Part shown: positions 59,701-64,000 of the stretch, one piece after another
Layout of the letters: each line of letters opens with the position of its first letter
Numbering within the stretch: position 1 is the first letter of the stretch
Assembly: GCA_963978545.1 (NCBI GenBank)
Contig: OZ021723.1
Location: 11,206,593-11,270,592, forward strand
Direction: 5' to 3'
DNA from: Linyphia triangularis
Lineage: Eukaryota > Arthropoda > Arachnida > Araneae > Linyphiidae
Length of the DNA stretch: 64,000 nt
The notes under the pieces: model-generated
Database searches by the model: none
Told to the model about the DNA's origin: nothing
The model's input: the letters and a program-made list of their open reading frames with translations, nothing else
Program-made: the position numbers and the translations under genes

Positions 59701-60625
59701 ACGTATAAGCCTTTTTAAGGACTTTTAAGCACTTCTAAGCATTTTCAAGCACTTTCAAGGCCTTGAAAACAAGTTAAAAAATATTAAGCACTTTTAATGA
59801 CTTTCAATGACCGTGAGAACCCTGAGATATATTTTGCCCATATATCATCTACAGCACTTTTTGGTATACAGGGTGACTCCTAAAGTTCTTTTCAGCACAT
59901 TTTGAAATTATTTATCTTTCAAAAAAAGCCAAAGAAAGTTATAAGAAACTGCCATGATTTGTACATCTGTACCAAAATTTTAAATACTATCTACAAATCG
60001 TGACATTTCACTTTTTATTTGTCTGGTTACCCAGGTGCAGAAGCGGTGATGGCAGATCTATAAAATTATTTACTACGACAGCTGGCACTGATTCAAATTG
60101 GCTATCGCACGGCATTTTGCGAGCATTCAATTATCGTCACACAAACAAGTATCAATAAGAAGCAACTAGTAGGTTTTTTATCTTCTGATCAAAATTTTTC
60201 TCCGAATAATTTCTCACGTTTGTTTTTATAAACCTGCGATATGATCCTATATAGGTTTATCGAGCTGCGGTCACATGGTAATCTTTCAATGCATTTGTAT
60301 TTTAAATAGGATGAATAACTGGTAATTTGTTATATTTTGAGAGTAAAAGTAATTTTATCGCGACTTTTAAAGAAAATTTAAAATACTTTCTTAAGTGGGG
60401 CATTTCGATCAACGTCAAATCAATACACTCCTTTGCGAATGTTTATTGTATTCAGGTTATTTTGAACATTTATATACATAATGAAATCAACGAGTTTAAA
60501 AGAAATTGCGAAATCTGTACACCTAACATATTTTACGTTTATGAAATTGGGAAAAACACACACTCACCGCAGATGTAGATACTAAGACCAGCTAAAAGCA
60601 GAAATTTGAAAGTAGAAACATACAT
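44663..60625 (-). CDS. Bsg: Basigin (gene span, seven coding exons)
   Basis: Basigin (CD147) is a single-pass plasma-membrane immunoglobulin-superfamily glycoprotein; in animals it chaperones monocarboxylate transporters and mediates cell contacts. Exons 60625-60568, 56475-56358, 55685-55537, 55457-55341, 51278-51102, 48399-48264 and 44717-44663 splice in one frame to 269 residues. Residues 1-19 are a hydrophobic signal peptide. Ig1 has Cys46, Trp59 and Cys96; Ig2 has Cys132, Trp145 and Cys188. Six N-glycosylation sequons are visible (NST, NDT, NYT, NVT, NMS, NNT). The membrane segment starts at about 209 with AALWPFLGICAEVAVL, contains Glu221, and is followed by IFIYEKRR, a basigin hallmark. 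The tail ends RDVRQRK. The length equals the common two-Ig vertebrate form. All junctions are GT-AG. Confidence 0.96.
45086..46015. mobile_element. TIR element CAGGGTTTCTGC with internal tandem repeat
   Basis: The element 45092-46009 has ends CAGGGTTTCTGC and GCAGAAACCCTG; a TATATA duplication is possible, but the flank is a TA run. It lies in basigin intron 6. No transposase. Confidence 0.78.
45404..45640. repeat. ~56-bp tandem repeat, four units
   Basis: AAGAAGGAATAAGCCAAT followed by an A-run and AAATTTTACCATCAAAATAA recurs four times with A-run length differences, inside the CAGGGTTTCTGC element. Confidence 0.93.
46466..47196. mobile_element. TIR element CATACCTGCCAAC
   Basis: Inverted ends CATACCTGCCAAC and GTTGGCAGGTATG, 731 bp apart. 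The right subterminal part has repeated AATCCGTAC/GTACGG motifs. If the true ends are CCTGCC/GGCAGG, the flanks are TA on both sides. Lies in basigin intron 6. Confidence 0.75.
47197..48263. other. Basigin intron 6 sequence
   Basis: AT-rich with poly(A)/poly(T) runs (47767-47786, 48007-48026). No gene seen. Confidence 0.5.
48264..48399 (-). CDS. Bsg: Basigin exon 6 (transmembrane)
   Basis: Encodes residues from about 208 to 251: KYAALWPFLGICAEVAVLC then TIIFIYEKRRQKPDFD and an acidic stretch ending NTE. It holds the buried Glu221 and the basic stop-transfer KRR. Acceptor TTTTTCAG, donor GTAAGT. Confidence 0.97.
49370..49860 (+). repeat. Dispersed repeat family R1, copy 3
   Basis: Same orientation as 3480-3935; shares TTGGTTTATTAGTATTC, GATAGAATGCATTGTCATTG and the ATATAAAGGATTTAAAAAAA end. 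Lies in basigin intron 5. Confidence 0.75.
50061..51028. mobile_element. TIR element GGCCGTTCAAATATTACG
   Basis: 24-bp inverted ends (left GGTCGTTCAAATATTAAGTA, right mirrored with two mismatches). Both subterminal regions carry C-runs and the direct repeat AGCAAAAATAAGCAAATCGC. It ends 73 bp before the donor side of basigin exon 5. A 96-codon minus frame inside shows no family signature. Confidence 0.78.
51102..51278 (-). CDS. Bsg: Basigin exon 5 (Ig2, second half)
   Basis: 58 codons with split ends. ELLIKDAQFEDRAEYTCVA carries the I-set D-x-A-x-Y-x-C motif with Cys188, and the exon ends TILVRVK before the membrane segment. Acceptor GTTGTTGTAG, donor GTATTT. Confidence 0.95.
51279..52660. 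other. Basigin intron 4 sequence
   Basis: No coding segment recognised; AGGAGTT-type degenerate sequence near 51900-52000. Confidence 0.45.
52661..53055. mobile_element. CAGGGTTCCCAC element, intact copy
   Basis: The element 52666-53050 (385 bp) has ends CAGGGTTCCCAC and GTGGGAACCCTG and a perfect CATAT duplication. The interior has repeated TTTTAAGGACCT and its partial mirror TTAATGACTTTCAATGACCG. Confidence 0.9.
53485..53625 (-). mobile_element. tRNA-derived SINE family 2
   Basis: The minus strand reads GTTGGCTGTGTAGCTAGCGC (A-box region) and GGTTTCCAATCCCGGGC (B box), then GTTCGTTGTGGTTTGGAATC. It shares its body with 32445-32575. Confidence 0.75.
54102..54202. mobile_element. Short palindromic foldback element (CCTAGG type), second copy
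   Basis: Ends TACCCATATAGCACACATCC and its mirror; core GGTCCCTAGGAAG and TCCCGGGGATGA. Same family as 1860-1972. Confidence 0.78.
54268..54950. mobile_element. AGGTTGG...CCAACCCTG element, full copy
   Basis: Left end AACAAGGTTGG followed by an A-run, then GGTTTAAACC; right end GGTTTAAACCATGCCAACCC. Inverted GGTTTAAACC motifs at both ends. The right ~280 bp is repeated at 55826-56107. Probably a hAT-type MITE; no TSD confirmed. Confidence 0.7.
54960..55220 (-). mobile_element. TTGGCGA-rich MITE, copy 1
   Basis: About 255 bp with imperfect inverted ends (AATTCCTAGTTC left, CAACTAGGAATAGACCAAAT right). Its reverse complement lies at 57758-58018. Located in basigin intron 4. Confidence 0.82.
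55341..55457 (-). CDS. Bsg: Basigin exon 4 (Ig2, first half)
   Basis: 38 codons plus split ends. IVLLCNVTQGTPTPTLQWLK supplies Cys132 and Trp145 of the second Ig domain. Acceptor TGTTTTTAG, donor GTGAGT. Confidence 0.95.
55537..55685 (-). CDS. Bsg: Basigin exon 3 (Ig1, second half)
   Basis: 49 codons plus split ends, from WLKNGVQMNY to EAIISVR. LTIKNTIESDCANYTCK includes Cys96 and an extra Cys91. Acceptor TCTATTTAG, donor GTAAGT. Confidence 0.94.
55826..56107. repeat. Direct repeat of the 54672-54950 segment
   Basis: Nearly identical to the right part of the element at 54268-54950, including TTAGAAGATTTATTTTAAAA and the CCATGCCAACCCTGATT end. Basigin exons 4 and 3 lie between the two copies. 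Confidence 0.93.
56358..56475 (-). CDS. Bsg: Basigin exon 2 (Ig1, first half)
   Basis: 38 codons plus split ends, ESAIITNEEQ to SAKVTQ. VGDDLLLQCNST gives Cys46 and a glycosylation sequon. Acceptor TTCTTTTTTAG, donor GTATGT. Confidence 0.93.
57077..57540. mobile_element. TIR element ATCTTAG...GGGCCCACC
   Basis: Imperfect inverted ends: ATCTTAGATGGGCCCACCTC left, AGGTGGGCTGTGCTAAGAT right, about 460 bp apart. Lies in basigin intron 1. Confidence 0.62.
57758..58018 (+). mobile_element. TTGGCGA-rich MITE, copy 2
   Basis: Inverted relative of 54960-55220; GTCTATTCCTAGTTGACGTT at the left, GAACTAGGAATTTACCAAAT at the right. Located in basigin intron 1. Confidence 0.82.
58019..59396. other. Basigin intron 1 sequence
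   Basis: Contains short direct repeats of ATGATTGATTGNAATGGATAT at 58945-59050 (three diverged units). No gene seen. Confidence 0.5.
59397..59829. mobile_element. CAGGGTTCCCAC element, third bounded copy
   Basis: The element 59402-59824 has ends CAGGGTTCCCAC and GTGAGAACCCTG and a perfect AGATA duplication. Lies in basigin intron 1. Confidence 0.9.
60568..60625 (-). CDS. Bsg: Basigin exon 1 (start codon and signal peptide)
   Basis: Begins at an ATG and encodes MYVSTFKFLLLAGLSIYIC, a typical hydrophobic signal peptide, then donor GTGAGT. The frame and phase join exactly to exon 2. No earlier in-frame ATG was considered necessary. Confidence 0.88.
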
Positions 60626-61327
60626 GCTTAAATTGTTCGTTGTAAAGCGTACACATACAGCAAGGGTGTTTTAATAGCTCACACAGCGCATGCAAAGTAA
60701 TCCGTGGACTTCAAATTTTCTCGAACAATTACCAGATTACAGCAGCAGAAATACAGAAAAGATATTTTCATGAGATCACAGACCAGATCAATGCGCGTAC
60801 TCTCGCCCTCAGCTCTTTCGTCATTCATCAGTCAGCTGATAATAATCTCGAAACCAAGCGTTTTACTGTGATGTCACAACGTCGATGTCGTCACACAGCA
60901 ATGGTAGTCCTAACTATTTTCTTTCTCAACAAACCAAAACTAGAAATAATTCGTTCTTGCTTTCGATTTCTTAGATGTTTGTTTACTTTCGAAAAAAGGG
61001 TTTTCTTCCAAATTTACCCATTTTTGATGGGAATGTTTCCATTTATATTTATTTAAGATAATAAATTGCGAAAGATAAGCTGTATGATGTAATGACGAAG
61101 AATTCTTGGCTCAGGCTCTTGCATTAAAGTGGCTATTTTGCTTTAGATTTTTCTGATTTCTTAGGAGCTGTCTTCTCCTTAGAGAAAATGAGGCCAGATG
61201 AGAATGTTTTCTTTAATTAGAAAAAAAAAGGTAAAGCGTACTGTGTTAGTGTAGTATGTGAGAGGTGCTGGCTCAACTTTTAACCTCGTCCAGGGGCGTA
61301 CTAGAACATAAAATTAGAACGGTGATT
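60626..61327 (-). promoter_or_regulatory. Basigin 5' UTR and upstream region
   Basis: Sequence upstream of the basigin ATG on the minus strand is less AT-rich around 60690-60900 and contains no delimited transposon. A promoter is expected here by position; no TATA box was identified with confidence. Confidence 0.35.
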
Positions 61328-61565
61328 TTAGATTTATGCAGGCCTAAATTTTCAATTTATAAATCATTAAGGAAATAATTAGAATTATTGATTTATTATA
61401 AAATAATTCTAATAATTATTTTGATAGTTAAATAGATTTAGATTTTATGATTTAGATTTATGCAGGCCTAAATTTTCAATTTATAAATCATTAAGGAAAT
61501 TATTAGAATTATTGTTTATTATAAAATATTTCTAATAATTATTTTGATAGTTAAATAGATTTAAT
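61328..61565. repeat. Direct duplication, two ~118-bp units
   Basis: TTAGATTTATGCAGGCCTAA and AATTTATAAATCATTAAGGA occur twice, about 120 bp apart, each followed by the AATAATTATTTTGATAGTTA block. Confidence 0.92.
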
Positions 61566-62739
61566 AATTAATAATATTTTATTATTTAAATATTTATACT
61601 TAATAATCAATTTCAATAATGAAATAGTTTTATTTATTCACTAATTTTAATAATTTAATTGTTTTAATAATTAATTTAATTAAATCGAATTTTCTCTGTC
61701 TCTACTATTTATACCTCCTTTAAGTGAGCTTTGGTTTCCATAAATCGTTGATATATTTTACCTTGAAAAAGTTATAAAATACGATAATAACGATGATATA
61801 TTTTAAGAAACTTTTTGGTATAAATATTTTATCTCTGAAACTAAAGTAATAGTTTAATAATAGTAAATAGATCTGGTGGGAGTGATTGGGATTTGAATGC
61901 ATTAAACTTTTTTAAAAAACGTCAAGAAGGACAACTAATTATAATGACAAACCATAATAAAAAGTAATAAAAATAAATAAATGAAACCCTTCTGTACTGG
62001 GCCGGCCCATATTTTACAGACACTGACGGGCCAGGTGATTGCACCGAATAAACCCTATGGCTCGTAGAGCTCCTGAACTCGTCATTTGATCCGCTTCTTA
62101 TTTACGAAGCATACTATGCAAAATTTTCGATAATATGGATAAACAGCGACTAATAGAGAAAACAGACATGCTGATAGCCAGCACCATGTAAAATTTTCAA
62201 TGATTGGTGTATTGTATGTGGGACAGGTAAAAGGAACACTCGGCATTTTGAGTAATACTACTTTGACCATTTTTTTAAGTACATAACTTGCGTGGGAGAA
62301 TACGAAAGGCATAACACAATCAAAATAATAAGCGTTTTTCAGAAAAAAAACAGAACTAAAGTTTGTTTCTCATGCTCTGTCGATCAATCATCAAAGGCAA
62401 AACTTAAAAAAAAAGAAGAAAATCAGCAGCGTTCTTCCGTAAGACGGTGTCCTTGGCAATCCAAACCTATTGTATTTTACAGATGAATTGCTAATTCATG
62501 CAGAAATAACTGCATCTTTCGACCTCAAACAGCTGTGCAGAGGTTTCTGGTTTCGTGATATTTCTTATTTCATGCATCAACGAATATAATGATTATTACG
62601 CCCACAAATTCCAAGAAGAAAATATCAAAAATTCGTTCTTTCTCAAGTTTCAAAGATGAGACAACTGAAACTCACTAAATTAGGATGACATATTATTGCA
62701 ATATTTAACTCATGAAAAAATAAATTAATTATTATACGC
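61566..62739. other. Intergenic DNA, no gene recognised
   Basis: AATAATT-rich low complexity to about 61690, then unremarkable sequence; short frames lack signatures. Confidence 0.45.
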
Positions 62740-62970
62740 ATCATGAAAAGAAGATTATTAAATCCTTTATATTTAACTTCAATTTTGTTTATGTGGTGAC
62801 TGCCGGGTAAATCTGCGGAAGCCTAATTAACCCACCTGCCATCATCTGATCGATTTGAAACTTGGCACATCGATTCGATGTCGATGACAATGCATTCCAT
62901 CAAATTTTGGGTGCTGTCACTATCACTAAAAGGTTGCTTTTGCACACGTTTCTGTAATCGTTTTGGAATA
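62740..62970 (-). repeat. Dispersed repeat family R1, copy 4
   Basis: Reverse orientation; AAATCTGCGGAAGCCTAATT and GATGTCGATGACAATGCAT match the family. It is directly abutted by the foldback MITE. Confidence 0.72.
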
Positions 62971-62971
62971 C

Positions 62972-63600
62972 TAATAGTCCGAGAGGCGACTGCAATTTTT
63001 GGACCCCATCGAAATTGGAGAAAAGTGAGTAGATTACGAATCCACTGGTCTGCCTTGGCAAAAATGGCCGAAACTGGTCAAAAATCGACTTGGAAAAAGT
63101 TGAACTAAATTCTGATTGCCAAATATGTCATAAACTTGCCAAAAAGAGAACAAACTTTTTCGTCTGGCAACCCACTGCATTTTGATTTTCAATGAGAAAA
63201 AGCGCAAACGATTTCTGATCCTTGGCTGGGAAAACTTGCACATTTTAAAAGTAAGCCAAATTGGCGACATCAGTTACGTTTATTGCCAACTTGGCTCACT
63301 TTTAATAGATGCCAGTAGACCGTCGCCAGATATCTGAATCGTCTGCAACCTTCTTAATTGAAAATTAAAGAGTGAGGGTTACCAAATAAATAAAAAATGC
63401 TCATTATTTGTCAAGTTATGGCGCATTTGGCAATTGGATTTAGTTCAACTTATTGAAAGTCGATTTTTGACCAGTTTCGGCCATTTTAGCCACGGCAGAC
63501 CAGTGGATTCGTTATCTACTCACTTTTCTCCAACTTCTATTAAAAATTCAGAATGATGTTCGATGGGGTCCAAAAATTGCAGTCACCTCTCAGTCTATAA
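62972..63600. mobile_element. Long foldback MITE TAGTCCGAGAGG, copy 3
   Basis: The element 62975-63597 has mirrored arms as in the other two copies, with TAA duplications on both sides. The left arm has a ~25-bp internal deletion relative to copy 2. Confidence 0.9.
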
Positions 63601-63637
63601 TAAATCCCATTTAAAAGATCGTTGTTGAAATTCTTTC

Positions 63638-63790
63638 CTGAATGGCTCCGATAACCTTGCGGTTAAGTATCGGGCTCATGACAGGAGGGTTGTAGGTTCG
63701 GTCCTCCAAATATCGGTGCGTACCTAATAGGGGCTGATGCACATGTCCTCTGGTTGATGTGGCGGGGTTGGAGAGAAGGGTTTACACTAG
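63638..63790 (+). mobile_element. tRNA-derived SINE family 4, head region
   Basis: tRNA-like head: CCTTGCGGTTAAGTATCGGG, CATGACAGGAGG and B-box-like GTTGTAGGTTCGGTCC, followed by a non-tRNA body. No TSD found. Confidence 0.6.
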
Positions 63791-63909
63791 AAGATTTCGA
63801 TCTCGTATTCTTCTAGATGCTCAAAATTACGAGATGTATATGGCTGTGTTAAAGCACTTTATAAGTGGCAGAAATAGGCAGTCGAAAGTTTCTAAACCAA
63901 TATCAAACG

Positions 63910-64000
63910 CTTTCGTGTTGCCAAAATTATTTTATTCAGAATAAATAAAAGATAATTGGACGTGAATGCTTAAATTCACATTAATTTTTATTGAGTAAAT
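63910..64000 (-). repeat. Dispersed repeat family R1, copy 5, cut by the window end
   Basis: TTGCCAAAATTATTTTATTC and the ATAAATAAAAGATAATTGGA block match the family in reverse orientation; continues beyond the window. Confidence 0.6.

Overview
The window looks like nuclear DNA of an arthropod, most likely a spider. It is AT-rich, has short exons with GT-AG junctions inside kilobase-scale introns, and is densely packed with mobile-element remnants. The spider guess rests on the style of a LINE RNase H remnant and on the transposon families seen, so it is an inference. No prokaryotic-style operon, rRNA, CRISPR array or intact tRNA gene was seen. Two protein-coding genes can be assembled exon by exon, in consistent reading frame, from sequence alone. 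The first, on the plus strand at about 4841-32781, is an annexin. Eight coding exons give about 288 residues covering all four annexin repeats, ending in the typical C-terminus and a stop. Its N-terminal exon or exons lie upstream, or were not recognised. The gene is divergent: the Ca2+-binding GxGT loops of repeats II, III and IV are degraded, and one intron uses a GC donor. The second, on the minus strand at 60625-44663, is a complete seven-exon basigin gene of 269 residues: signal peptide, two Ig domains, the basigin transmembrane segment with its intramembrane glutamate, and a basic C-terminal tail. The two genes are tail to tail, about 11.9 kb apart, and there is no sign that they work in one pathway. 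Everything else is intron or intergenic DNA filled with transposable elements. Many can be delimited by terminal inverted repeats and target-site duplications (TSDs): hAT-type elements with 8-bp TSDs; a family starting CAGGGTTCCCAC with 5-bp TSDs, one copy carrying a 1.8-kb nested insertion; three long foldback elements with 3-bp TSDs; TTAA-flanked elements; solo LTRs; tRNA-derived SINEs with TSDs; LINE fragments; and a 1.9-kb long-inverted-repeat element holding a decayed transposase-like ORF. Layout: 1-4840, repeats upstream of the first recognised annexin exon; 4841-32781, annexin; 32782-44662, SINE, AT microsatellite, tandem repeats, nested transposons and probable basigin 3' UTR; 44663-60625, basigin; 60626-64000, its upstream region and more repeats. 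I found no previously undescribed multi-gene system. The most interesting signals are structural: a near-perfect 400-bp palindrome ending 25 bp before an annexin exon, inverted and direct repeat pairs flanking basigin exons, and a degenerate ~100-bp repeat array inside a nested transposon.
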